A DNA stretch of 54,171 bases from Phanerochaete sordida (lineage: Eukaryota > Basidiomycota > Agaricomycetes > Polyporales > Phanerochaetaceae): the NCBI GenBank assembly GCA_019973155.2, contig BPQB01000129.1, forward strand, positions 1 to 54,171. Reading direction: 5' to 3'. Below, one piece after another: positions 22,301-34,100 of the stretch (position 1 is its first letter; the number at the start of each line of letters is the position of its first letter). The translations under genes were made by a program, and so were the position numbers. The notes under the pieces were generated by a model. It saw only the letters and a program-made list of their open reading frames with translations. It was not told where the DNA came from and did not search any database.

Positions 22301-25300
22301 GTCGCTGGAGGCCTCCCGCGCGTGCCAGCCCGCAGCGGCTGGCGGCGCACCGCTGCAGGCTGCACGGGTGCGCCGTCCGGCCGCTGTGAATCGCCGCATT
22401 TTCGGTGGTTAGACCACCTCAAGTCTTGTCGTACACAGGACCTTCGCCAGCCCTCCGGGCACACCAGCCCGCCGCACACAAGGCAGCTACAGAACCCGCG
22501 CGACGGCTCACGCAGCCGCGCCCGCGCGACCAAGACACAGAGCCCCGCGAGACGTCCCCGCACCCGTCCGCGGGTCCACGCGGCCGCGCGGTGCGTTCCC
22601 GCACCTTGCGCGCACCCCCGCGCGGCGGACTGCAGCGCGGCAGCGCGCGGGGGACGTGCCTGGTGCGGCTGGTGCGCGTGCAGCGCCGGGCACGCCCGAC
22701 GAACCGAGCCGGGGGGCGATCGCGCTGCTGACTGAGCGCCCGCGCGCCCGTGCCTGCTGCTATCTTGGGCCCGCGCAGCGTCCTTTGTTCGTTTTTCCAC
22801 CGTCCGACCTCGCTGCGAATGTGCCCAGCACACAGCGCACGTCCCCACCGACCTACTGGCCGAATACGACGGCGATGCAGGGAGGTGCAGGCGGAGACGC
22901 GGACGCGGACGGCGGCGCAGGCTGACTCGGCGTGCGGACCCTTCAGGTGCGTCCTCCGCCGCTCTTTCTCGCCGCGCACGGGCTCACAGGTGCGCTGGCT
23001 CGGTACAGAGCCTGCGACGCTCCCTAGGCACGCTCACACCAGCCAACTCAGCCCCTACCACCCGCCTCAGCCGCCACAGCTCCTAACCAGCCCGCCCGGC
23101 GCCGCCCGCGCAGGACGAGCCCACCGCCTGCAGGGCGGGCTCTCCTGCCGCACCACTCCCTTCCTGCCGGGTTTATATCCCCCGCCAGCCGCAAGTACAC
23201 ACTCCGCCCGGGCAGCCCGCCCGCGCATTTTCAGCACGCCGACACACACACGCTGACCGCGCCAACGCGCGATCGCCCGCCAGTTCAGCCTGGCCAATCG
23301 CCTGCCGCGTCCGCCAGAGCAGGAGCACGCCAGCGATGCGGTGCACGCCGCGGGCAGCCCCGCCGTCGAGAACTCTGAGCCCCGGGCGCCCGGCAGGCCC
23401 ATCTCAGACGCGTCCGCGCGCCGTCCGCGCACACGCACGCAGCCCAGACCCGGAGCCCGCGAGTGGCCGCGCGCAGGCGGGCACAAACGCGACGCGGCTG
23501 CACGCACGCACGGAAGCGCAAATGTCCTCGGGGCAGCGCGCGCCCGCCGGCTTCGCGTGCTGATCCCTGGCCCGGCGTGCACCGCCCGCGCCCAGCACGC
23601 AGGCGCGGCTGAGGCTTGTTGCGCGGGCCTGGGCCGCTGCGCTGCGGGTGGAGCGTGGTGGCGCGGCGGCGCAGGGATGCGCCGGGCGTGCGCGGGAGGG
23701 CGGGAGGTGCGCGACGGGCGAAAGGGAGGGCGATGGGAGGGAGAGAAAAGTTTGTGGAGGGCTGGGGAGGAGGGTAGGAGAGGCAGGGAAGCTCACACAG
23801 GTACGCTCTGCTCGGTGGGTTCTGTCTGAACTCAGCTAACGATGCCACCAGGCGCGGCTGGGCTGTTATAGGAGGCCGCCGCCAGGGACGGCCGCGCCGC
23901 ACAAGCAGCCAGCGGCCGCGATTGGCTGCGCGCGGATGCAGCCGCCGCCCGCCAGGCGAATTGGAGCCGGGCCTCGATCGTCGCGCCCGCGCGGGCACAC
24001 GCTGTGGCACGCGCGACACACCGGCGGGGCGACGTGTCACCCGGATTGTGTTCTGTCGCTGCAGCCCCACCCGCAGGTCCTCGCCCAGAGCCCCCGAGGC
24101 GCGTCGGTCTCGCCTGCAAAGTTCGAGCCAATGAAAACGCGTGCTCGCGTTACGAAACGCGGACGGGGCTCGGCGCGCGACGTGTTGCTGGAGAACAGGA
24201 GGCGGCCTGGGCAGGCCCTGCACGCGAAACCGTAATTAATCCGTGGTTGTACATAACGCGCGTGCACCGCCTCTGGCTTTATTCGCGGACGCAGACGCGT
24301 CTGGAGCGGGAACAAGGACGGGCGCCTGCGGGCGGGCCCAGGCCCGGCGGCTTCTGAATCGCGCATCCCGAGAAGGCCGCGCGAGTGCGATTCGCACACG
24401 AGGCCGCCAGGGTCCTCGCCTGCACACACTCAGGGTGCGCAAAAAAACACACACAGCGTGCAGAAACGCTGCAGAGGCCCAGGCCGCGGGCGCTCGTGCT
24501 CGGCTCGGGAGGCGCATGTCATGCGCGCTGAGGCGCGTCCGCAGCCCCACGGAGGCCACGCCGCCGGTGCGCTGTATTGCGCGGACGCAGGCGTGGTGGC
24601 TCCTGCCTGCCGATCGGCACAGCACAGGCGCAAAGTGCGCGCGTTCCGCCGCCCGTGCGTGCGATCGCGATCGCTGCGCGCTGGGCCGCGCGGCGGTGGT
24701 CGCGGGGGCTCGCACGGCTTGGCGTCGCGCAGACACGTCGCGGAGGCACTGCGTGCGTGCGCGGCGGGCAGGTGATATCCTCTGATATCCTGGAGGCACA
24801 GTCAAGGCACAGGGCAGGGCCTTTGTGGCGTCCACCGTCGCTCAGGCCCCAGGACCAGGGCGATCACAGACGCGCCGTGGGCCCGCTGTCCCCGCAGACG
24901 CTGCCCCCTGCGTCCCAGCGGGCGCCGGGCCCGTCAAGCTGCGTACGTACGCCGCTCGGGCAGCCCGCGCAGAAGCAGCACGGGTCGCGGTCGCTGTCTC
25001 GGACGCTGCGTGCGCCGTGGGCCCAGGCCGCGCGTTCCCCACGGGCCCCCGGATGCAGTTCCCGGCGGCACCTGCCGCATCCGGCGCATCCTCCGCCCGC
25101 GCGCGCAAAAAAAGGGAGAGCCGCCCGCCCGCGCACGCCCATTGGCTGTGTCGGCCCGAGCGCGTTTCGGGCGCGGATTGGCTCCGCCCCGAGCTCGCCG
25201 CCGCACACCGCGCGACAGGAGCGCGGCGGCGCGTCGCAGTCTCGAGCTGCGGGTGATAGGTGCGCGGGGCGAGCGCGCTCGTCTAGCCCCCCGCGGGCCC

Positions 25301-26726
25301 AGAGCCCGCCTGCTGAGCAAGCGCGAGCCTGGGCCTGCGCGCTGTGCACCGCGACAGGCTGAATGGTTTCAAAGCGCAAAGCGCGTCGAGGCCCGGGCAC
25401 GCACACGGCAACGCGCTCGAGGAGCTCGGGCGGGCTCCGTGCTCTGCGGGGCGTGCGCGGACGCGGGGCGCGGGTCTTGGGTGCTGTCGTAAGCGCATGG
25501 GCTGCTCGGCGGGAACACGCCTTGTGCGGGCACGCTAGGCCATTTGGAGGTCTTTTCTCTCCCTTGCAATACGAATGCGTGCTACGGGCGGTCTGGGCTC
25601 GTGCCCACGGGACAGCGAGTTCGCCGGCGACATACTCAATCACGTCCCGACGACACGGAATCGCGGTGACATTGATAGGTTGTACGGACTAGCAGCGTGA
25701 TATATTGCGGGGCCGAGGTCTGCACGGGCTGTGGGAGTGATGGAGGATGAGCGGCCGCCGGCGAGCAGGCGAACGAGCTGGCAGCGGGCGACACTGCTTC
25801 CAGGTACGCTCGGGGCGATTGATGGGCGAGCACATCAAAAGGGGCCGCGCGGGGACTGCGGGCAGCTGCAGAAGCGCGGCGTGCGATGACAGGCCAGGGC
25901 GAACCTTGTCGTGCGGTGCGCGTGCACGGCGCGGGAGCGCACTGCGAGGCATGGACCGCACACACGGAGGCGAGAGCGATCGTCTCGAGAGAGAACAAGG
26001 GAGGCTCGAGACGAGCTGCGGGCACGGAGACGGACACGTAAACGATGTGATCCCAAGGGCGCGCGCAGGGGCTCTGGGCGTGGTGTTAGCACGGCGGAGG
26101 AGACGGGACAGCGCAGATCCCTGTCGCGGGCCCAGGCAGGGGGCGGTGCGAGGCGCCGGCCGCGTGGGATGGTGCGGCCGCGAGCCCCGTCCGGCGCACG
26201 CTGGCAGGCGACGCATGGAACGGCGCGCGCGCGTGTGCGAAGGCGGAGGGCGGGCAGCAGATGGACATGCCAGTCGGGCCAGGGGGGCATCAGCGTGGTG
26301 GCGGCAGAGCGACAGCAGGCAGCGTGGGCGCGCGGGCGCGGGCGCGGGGCTGGGGGTGGAGCGGCTGGCCGTGTCGGGGCGTATGTTGTGCGCGTCGAGG
26401 CCGTGGGCTGCGGCGAGCTTGTTCGACAGCTGCCCGCGGGTCGCTCTGCTGGGCCTCACGTGTGCGCGGCCGGGGACTTTGGGACGGGCGGAGGCAGTGG
26501 GCGATCGGCAGGATCGGTTCAGGAGGCGAAGCTGAACCGCCTCGGGACGGCCTGGAATGGCAGTGGCCGGATCTGAGATCGTCGGAACCGGAGGGAGGCC
26601 GTGCCTGGACCCGAGAGTTCGGTAGAGTTTGTGTTGAATCTCCGCCCAGAGAAGGGGGTGCCTGATTTGCTTAATTGACGACCTCTCGCTCAGGCACCGT
26701 CGTGTCTGTCCCCGTCTCGACAGTCC
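22300..26726. other. Extremely GC-rich gene desert upstream of the C2H2 regulator gene
   Basis: More than 4 kb with no recognisable gene, even though nearly every frame is open for long stretches. The translations are dominated by R, A, G and P, which is what GC-rich DNA gives in any frame. CG dinucleotides are very frequent. At about 23730-23790 there is a purine-rich run (GGGAGGGAGAGAAAAG..). The end of the region must hold promoter and 5' UTR of the zinc-finger gene starting at 26727. A long regulatory region or an unspliced leader is possible, but the sequence alone does not show it. Confidence 0.5.
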
Positions 26727-29700
26727 ATGGACAACCAAAAGTCCCCGAAGGACGTCGTCGACAGCAACAACACACCCGCCTCCAGCAGCCCCTCTCCTCG
26801 CCGCGACTCCCACTCTCCAGAGATGGCCGCCGCCGTCGCCAACCTCCCCCAGCCGCTTTTCCAGCCCACGTCGTCCCCGACGACCGCCTCCCAGCCCATC
26901 CCCGCCGGCACCAAACGCTACCGCCCCGCCCCGGCCAAGACCTTCCAGTGCAGAGGCTACGGAGAGTGTCGCATGGTCTTCAGCAGGAGCGAACACCTCC
27001 TCAGGCACATCAGGTACGCACCCGTCTCCCTCCCCGCGTCTCCATCCTCGCCCGCCCTCAGGGGCCCTCCCGCCGAGTGCACACCGCCCAAGAACAACCC
27101 ACACCTGCTCCGTGCGCTTTGAACCCCCGCGCTTTGCCCGTTGCGCGGCCCGTCGTGCGCAGCGCGGGCCCGCCGCCGCTGCCAGCGGCGCTTTGCGCGT
27201 GCAGGCGACCGCGACCGGTTTCCCCCGCTGCCCCCGGCAAAGCGTCCGCGGCGCGCGCCGCACACGTCTGCCCGCCCCGCACGTCCCCACAGACGGCGCC
27301 GGCGGCGGGCGGACGCTCGACGCCGCCTGCGGGCGGGCGCCAGCGTGCGTGGCGGCCACGTCCGAACGCTTTCCGATGCCAGCGAAGGAAACCGGGCACA
27401 CCATGTCTGCTCGCAGGTGGTCGTGTCCGCGCCTCGCCAGCTGCGTCTGCCGCGCTGCCTCGATTGCACCGTTGAACCTCTGTCCGCCTTTTGTTTTGTG
27501 TCCACTTTCCGCGCGCGGCCTCTGCCAGCGCCGGGCGCGTCCGCCAGCGGGCAGCCCGCCCCTCGTTTTTCTCACCGTCCCGCTGCGCTCGCTAGCGACG
27601 TCCCGCCCGCGCGCCCTCGCGCGGCCCGCCGCACGCCCGCATCATTTTCATTTACCTGCATTCTCTCGCTTGCGCGTCATCGCGCGGGGCGGGGGCGACC
27701 CCCGTTTCTGGGCCCTGCGCGAGCCCGACCTTGTCGTCATCCGCATACGAGCGGTGCGGGCGCCTGCGGCGGCAGCGCTCGCGCGGTATTTCCGGCCGTC
27801 GTGACAGCTCGTTTTCCCGCGAGCTGCTATCGATATCACGGCGGATGCTGACGCGCGCAGGCCTCGCTGTCGCCCGCCCGGCGATATTCGCTGGCGGCCT
27901 CGCTTTCCTGCGACATGCTGATTTTGGCTGCGTTTGCTTTGGCGTGGGGCGTCACCTGTTTTCGGGTGGCTCGCCCCCTCGTTATCTGTCTCAGCGCAAT
28001 TCTCGCGCGATAGGGACAGTCGCCTGTTTTTCTCGGTTCTCTTCGTTGGGGCACTCGTGCATTTTTCACTCGGCGGGATCCCCTTTTCTGTTTGCAGGCT
28101 CTCCGCGCAGAGCTGACCACCCTTATCCCGCAGGAAACACACCGGCGAGCGCCCTTTCACGTGTCACTGCGGGAAGCAATTCTCCCGCCTCGACAACCTG
28201 CGCCAGCATGCGCAGACCGTCCACGCCGACAAGCTCGACCAGAACGAGCGCATGATGCAGGAGCTCACGTCTCTGCATGCCACGATGACCGCCGTGGGCA
28301 AAGGCGCACCGCGCGGCAAGCGCAGTCAGCAGGCGCATGCTGCCAACGCGGCTGCGATGAACTCGGGCCCGCTCGACGGCAGCCTCCCGTCGATGGCCGT
28401 CAAGCAGGAGGACCTGCCCATGTCGATGCGTCCTGGTACCAGCATCGGACACGAGGGCGACGACGATTTTTTTCGGACCTCTCCTTGGGGAGACAGCCGC
28501 CATTCCTTTCGTGACCCCGGCCAGTCCTTTCGTGTCCCCCCAGCATCTTCCACCGCAACAGCCCATCTCCATCACGGGCACGCCCAGCATGCCGGCCAGT
28601 CCTTTCTCGCCCCCGCCTCCACCCCATTCAGCTTCAGTCTCCCCGATATCGGGGACGCTCCCGGTACAGCCAGTCGGCCTGGAACTAGCAGCCGTCCTCC
28701 CACATCACACGGCGGGGGCAGCGATCGATCCCTCCCACCCATCTCTGCCATCGTCGCCGCATCCGGTGCTCCCGCCCTCCCTGTCCCGAACGCAGCGCAC
28801 CAACTACCCTACCCACCGCTCGTCGTCCCGCAGCAGCGTGAGCAGCCAAGAGTATCGCTCACATCATCATACGTACTACCCCTACCCACACCATCAGGTG
28901 CGTCTTCTCGGCCTCTGTGTCCTCACATCTTGCTGACTTTTCTCTAGGTCCGTATGCAGGGTACCGGGATCGACGACCCAGCACAGCAACTCGGCCAGGG
29001 ACTGCTCCAGCCAGCTACTACTATGGACCTGGACCCACGCTACCACCCCTGGTCGGCGCTCGCCCCGAGCTATCCCTATCGCTCGCCACTGGGCACGGAC
29101 GGCGTGGGCCCGACCGACTCGCTGACGTCGGAGGATACGAACCACCATCTCCTGCTGGACCATACGGCGACTCACCATTTTCCTTCCATGCACCTACGAG
29201 TAGCACCCCATCCAGCGCGACGTTCCCCGCCGAACGTGAGCGGGATGCACCACCAGCCGTCGCCAATCCTCGGAAGCGACCCTACGCAGGATCCGACGAC
29301 GACGACGCCGACGAGCGCGGGGGTGATCACTATGGACCCTACCGCGAACCAAGAGATGTACGCCCATATAGCTCTGGGCGGCGGCCAGGTACCGCTGGGT
29401 ACGACTACGGCTCAGAGTCTCGCCCTCAGTCTCGACGGCTCTCCGTCATGGAACTCTGCAATGAACCCGATGCTGAGCCAGCAGCTCGACCAGCTCTATC
29501 ACTATCAGGCGGCGCGTCTCGGCCCACAACCTCGTCAGGGATCATCACAGGCGCACAGCAGCTCGCACTCTACGACCGCACACCATCCCCCGCCGTCCCC
29601 GCAGCAGCCTCAGCCTCAGCAGCAGCGCCTGTCCCCGTCGGAGCGTACGATGCCGAACGGCGCGCCGGACGCAACGCGCTATTCGCAGGAGCTCCGCCGC

Positions 29701-30093
29701 CAGCAGGAGGAGCAGCTGCGCCGTATCCAGCTGCGCCAGGAGCACCAGCGGCAGCAGGCGTTGCAGGAGCGCCGCCGCTCCGAGGAGGAGGCCTTCCTGA
29801 GGCAGATGGCCGAGGCGTATCACCAGCCCTCGTCCGTGAGCACGAGCAGCGCGGGCAGTGGGCGCCCCAGCCCGCCGCACCTGCACCCGGAGGATCCCCA
29901 CGCGCAGCCGTTCTACGCGGCTCACCACCCGGCGGTGTACGGCAGTGGGGGCCTCCAGGACGGGGACCTGGATCGCCTGGCGCTGGATATGGATGGCCAG
30001 GCGTACGCGCAGGCAGCGGATCACCGAGCGTATCCCCTCGGGGACGGTCCCCTGCATCCGTTGGGTCTCCCGGCGGAGTCTCAGTTGGAATGA
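26727..30093 (+). CDS. C2H2 zinc-finger transcription factor with two tandem fingers
   Basis: Exons 26727-27013, 28134-28897 and 28948-30093; the last shows an apparent frame change at about 29585. Finger 1 ([20 protein letters not shown], ending RHIR) is at residues about 71-96. A 1,120-bp intron falls exactly in the linker; the second exon continues [20 protein letters not shown] and [10 protein letters not shown], a second finger. TGERPF is the classic inter-finger linker, so the junction is secure. The long low-complexity tail (S/P/H/Q-rich) carries [19 protein letters not shown] and [12 protein letters not shown], which I recall from basidiomycete relatives. Near the C-terminus a Q/E/R-rich coiled coil ([20 protein letters not shown]) is clearly coding in the +1 frame. 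It is a DNA-binding nuclear regulator; target genes are unknown. Its isolation in repeat DNA is unusual. Confidence 0.85.
27014..28133 (+). other. 1,120-bp intron between the two zinc fingers
   Basis: The donor GTACGC at 27014 and the acceptor CCCGCAG ending at 28133 join AG|G to make the Arg before KHTGERPF. All other introns I modelled here are 44-61 bp. Reading from exon 1 into the intron ends at a stop (27120-27122), giving a 131-residue product with a single finger. Another acceptor-like TTTGCAG ends at 28097. The interior is GC-rich at first and then T-rich (about 27880-28100), with no gene recognised. Confidence 0.8.
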
Positions 30094-31169
30094 GGGCCTG
30101 AGCGTGCGGCCAGCGCGCGCCGCGGTATTTATCGACTCGGTTTCTTGCTCTTCGGGCGTACTCGTGGATCGTCGGGACCCTGGCGTCGGTCGGCCGTGCT
30201 TTGTCTCGTAGTTTATCGCGCAGCCTGCGCACCCTTTCGCCCGTGTTTTTGGCTTCGCTGCTCGCCCCTGGGATCGCCGTTGGCCCTGCTGTCGCCGCTC
30301 TCGCGTATACCTACCTCTCCCCTGCTAATCTCTCGCTCCCTATCTTCCCGCCTTCGGTCTCGCCATACACGCATACTTGGCTGTGGTTGCTCGTGTCTCT
30401 AGTGTACTTGTGTCCTGTTGTCTGCAGTAGTGTAATACCCCCAAGTCAATACAGAAACTCAGTTGCGCTGGGACGCCGTGGGACGAGCGGGAGACCGTTT
30501 CGGCAGGCGCCATCCAGGCTTGCTCCCGACCATGACCTCCGCACACCGTCTCACTGTCCACTTCGCCGCTGTGCCTCGCAGACGTATCTGTGCCTTGGCG
30601 GTTCGGCATGAAGATCCTGGGATGTCTTCCTGAACCTTTGTCACCCTGCACTTCGTCGCAATACCCGCGCTGCCCGCTTCGCGGCTTCTCGCCCCTCTCG
30701 ACTACTCGGATGACGATGCTGGAAGCTGCGAAGCTACAGCCACGTCACAGGATCACTGTACGGCGGCGGGAATGTCTAATGGGCTGAGATTTCGCGTTGG
30801 CGACGGCCTACGAGCGGTGTAGGCGTGCATCGCGCTGGGCGTGTCCCGCGGTCAGCCTGCGTCTGGTCGCCGGCGGAGAGACCCGAGTAGACGATCACTC
30901 GACGAGTATATTTCACGAGCTCGCATAAGGTGCGTTCTATGCTACCTGCTGCCCAAGGGCGATGCTGACTTGCCAACAGGGGCGCGCTGCTGTCATTGTG
31001 CCGCCGACCCGCCGGGGCCGGTCCTTCGTGCCCTGCACTCGCCCACGAACACCGTCAAGCTTCTTGCAAGCTGCGGTTCGAAGCACAAACGAAGCTACGC
31101 GTCGCTTACGATGAGCGAGTACTCGGTCCACGGTGCGTCACCAATGCATCATAAATCACAGAACTTCTT
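30094..31169. other. 3' flank of the zinc-finger gene, no gene seen
   Basis: After the stop the sequence becomes pyrimidine-rich (about 30210-30420). This looks like a 3' UTR followed by spacer. Short open frames on both strands have no recognisable motif. Confidence 0.5.
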
Positions 31170-34100
31170 CTAAAGAGAACATACAGCCAATAGAGCGAAG
31201 CCCTTCGCCAGGCTAGAAGAGCTCTCGGCCGCTCTCCCAGGACGATTGCTAGGGAAACACGAACGGGACGCAAGGCAGATGTGCTCTGCCGCGGCCGCAA
31301 CGGCTGTCCCTATGGACCTACAGGCCACGCGCGGCACGCCATGGCATCGAGCCGGCAACCCTGGATCCCCCGCCGCACGCTGCTACATCTACGCCCACGT
31401 TTCGCGTCGGCGGAGCGTCAGACCGCAGCGTAGCGACTGAATGAAACCGGGCTGCGAGGGCACGGGGCGCAGCTGCAGTTTGGCGGGAGAGACGCTAGGT
31501 GCGTGCGTGCGTTTCACGCTAGTGCGGGCGCTGGGCTCACTGTGCATATGCTCCTACAGTGCTACACGAACGCTGCGCGACGTACTCAATGCGACCCGCT
31601 GAAGCCCGCGAACACCCCTTCGTGGAATCTGCGTGCCCGCGGACGTCTCGTGTGCGCTTCGTTTCGCTCCCGTGCGCATGCACGCTCTCCGTGTCCCAGG
31701 CGTTTGGTTCCCTGGCACTGTGCCGCTCCGGTGAGCATTGCAGCTGTCTTCCTCGCGGGCCTCGACTTACGGTTTTTGGGAATGTAGGAAACCGGTGCCT
31801 ATACGTCGACAGCTTCCCAGAAGTGTCAGTAGGACACGACTCTTGTGGCGTAGAGTGCCTGCCTATAGAAGCCACTTGTTCAGGTCACGTTGTCTCGTTC
31901 ACGACGGCCTTGTGCGAAAGGTTGGTCTAACTCACTGCTCTGCTTCTCGGTCGCTGATCAGCCATTTGGGTGTAGCATGGCCCGATGACCTACGGCTGCA
32001 CAACGGCGAGTCACGGTGCAGGAGAAGCTTCAACGCCCCCAGGAGTGCCCCTCAATCGTCGAGAAGAGAACTGTAGTTCCGCTAATCTATACACGATGCA
32101 GCACTTTACTTCGGCAGCCAACAGTGTGGACGCTTGTCTTCTGCGCTTCCAGGTTAGACTCGCCGTCTCGTCGTCCCTCTGCCACGAATCATCCAGATCT
32201 CCGCTGCCTTAGAACCACCCCTTTGACACGCCATTCTTTCCATCACGCGTTTATCTCGCCCAGCTGCGCGTCAGTCGAGCTGAGGGCAAGGATTCTGGCG
32301 TGGGAGAGATGTGTTCTTCTCGTCCCGGCTAGTCACGTGTGCGTTCGAGGATTAAAGGCTCACTTCGCAAGGCGAAGATATCGAGACAGTACTGCATGGC
32401 TAGACAGACAGTCCAAATACATTTCATCAAGGACATGTTCAACACGACGCTGAAAGTATCGCGAGATAGCTTCTAGGCCGTGGCGAACTTCGTGCTCTGC
32501 CCCGAAGTCTCCGAACGACGTCTGGCTGGACGACCTTCTTCTGGACATTCTCGACGCGCTCATCTTCTTATGATCTTTGAGAAATACGAGCTAATCTCAC
32601 GAACGGCCGTACCGGTACCTATTCAAAGCTCATTCCGCCACTCCGTCGAGCGCGGCATGTCAGAGACGGCTTCAGGACTCGGAGATTTAGCCATTTTCGT
32701 TCGGCGAAGTGACCCCTCTCGTGGGAAAACCAGCGTGAGCACCGGGTGTTGACCACCAACGATGACAACACACTCAGCACTGCCCCACCTATGACCAAAA
32801 CCCAGTTACAGCGCGTGGGGGCCGTGGCACTCCTCATGCGCCACCTGCCCCAACTGCAGCTCGGCGCGCGGAGCAAAGGCCCAGAGCACACAGCCGCGCG
32901 CGACAGCACTCTCCCGCACCGCTCCGGAGCCTGTTTACAGGACACAGGTTTCGCGCTTGCGTCCGAGATCGGCAAGAAGGCTCTGCATGAGCGCAGACGA
33001 GCTCCGCCGGCGTCGCGCACTCCGAGGGGCGATCCTTCTGCGAAGCGACGCGTCGGCAGGGTGATCTGCAGGTCTTCCGTATGTCTCGCACGGGATGGAG
33101 GCTGTTGCACGTCGGAGAACTGGCTGTGCCGAGCGTGCGGAAGGCAGAACCGACGGGTCTCGTTCTGAATTTCTGCGCGAACTACGCCGGGTGCTCGCGC
33201 GAGGTTGAGAGTTGACAAACACGTATTCATTGCCGTGGCAGGGGCGGTGCTAATTTACACATACTGGGCTAGAAGAGAGGGAACGTTGGTCCGTGCGAGC
33301 TTGCGGCTGGTCTCGAAGTTCTGGAGTCGCAGCGAGCCTGTGTCCGTCGTCGGCTACTGCTCTCAGGTCAGCGGGCGGCGGGAGCCTGAGACATCGCGCG
33401 ACGCACCATATAAGCCGGGCGACGCTAAGGGAGTGAAGCAGGACAGCTCTCCTGCCCCGCAGGAAGCGGGACCACGGGTAGGGCAGCCGACGGCCGTCGA
33501 CCGCCCGGTCTCGTCGAGAAGAGCCAGCAGGGAGGTAGGTAGCGTGATGAGCTTTTGTGGGAGCGAGAGATTCGAAGTGAAGGCCCTTCGGACGTCCGCT
33601 GAGTCGACTACCAGCCTTGAGTCCGTCCTAGCGGTCGAAAGAGCACTCCGATGGGTCGACAGCCGGTTTCGCTGGCGATATCGCTGGTCTGCCCGTGGGA
33701 TGATGAGAAATACAAATGTCGAGGCGTAGGCATAATGGCAAGGCGTGGCCGTCGGTCCTGAGGTCACTGAAAGCGGTAGTCGCTGGGTCCAGCAGTGAGC
33801 AACGCAGTACAACTGCGAGAAGGCGACCAGGGCTGGGCACAGGTACCGCAGTCTGAGCGCCTCGGCCTGCAGCGAAAAAAGGTCATTGTCGGCGCGGTCG
33901 AACGGCCTCGCCCCGGTGTCGCGCCTGCCCAAAACAACGCAACACACGGCTGTTGTACTGCCCAATCCCGACCACGATGAAGTCAACGGCGGAGTTGCGG
34001 CCTCGTGGCTTACATCACTAAGGCTGGACGCGGGCTCGCCGAAGAGTTGTGCGGGCCCTTGACGTCGTGGGAGCCTTGCTTTCCTTGACGTCGACAATCG

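Noticed and set aside
21883..22848. Long minus-strand open frame (321 codons) in the GC-rich desert
   Set aside because: The translation is R/A/G/P-rich without motifs; equally long frames exist on the other strand. This is expected from GC-rich DNA with few stop codons.
25689..27575. 628-codon minus-strand open frame
   Set aside because: It overlaps the secure first exon and the long intron of the C2H2 gene, has low-complexity composition, and shows no domain.
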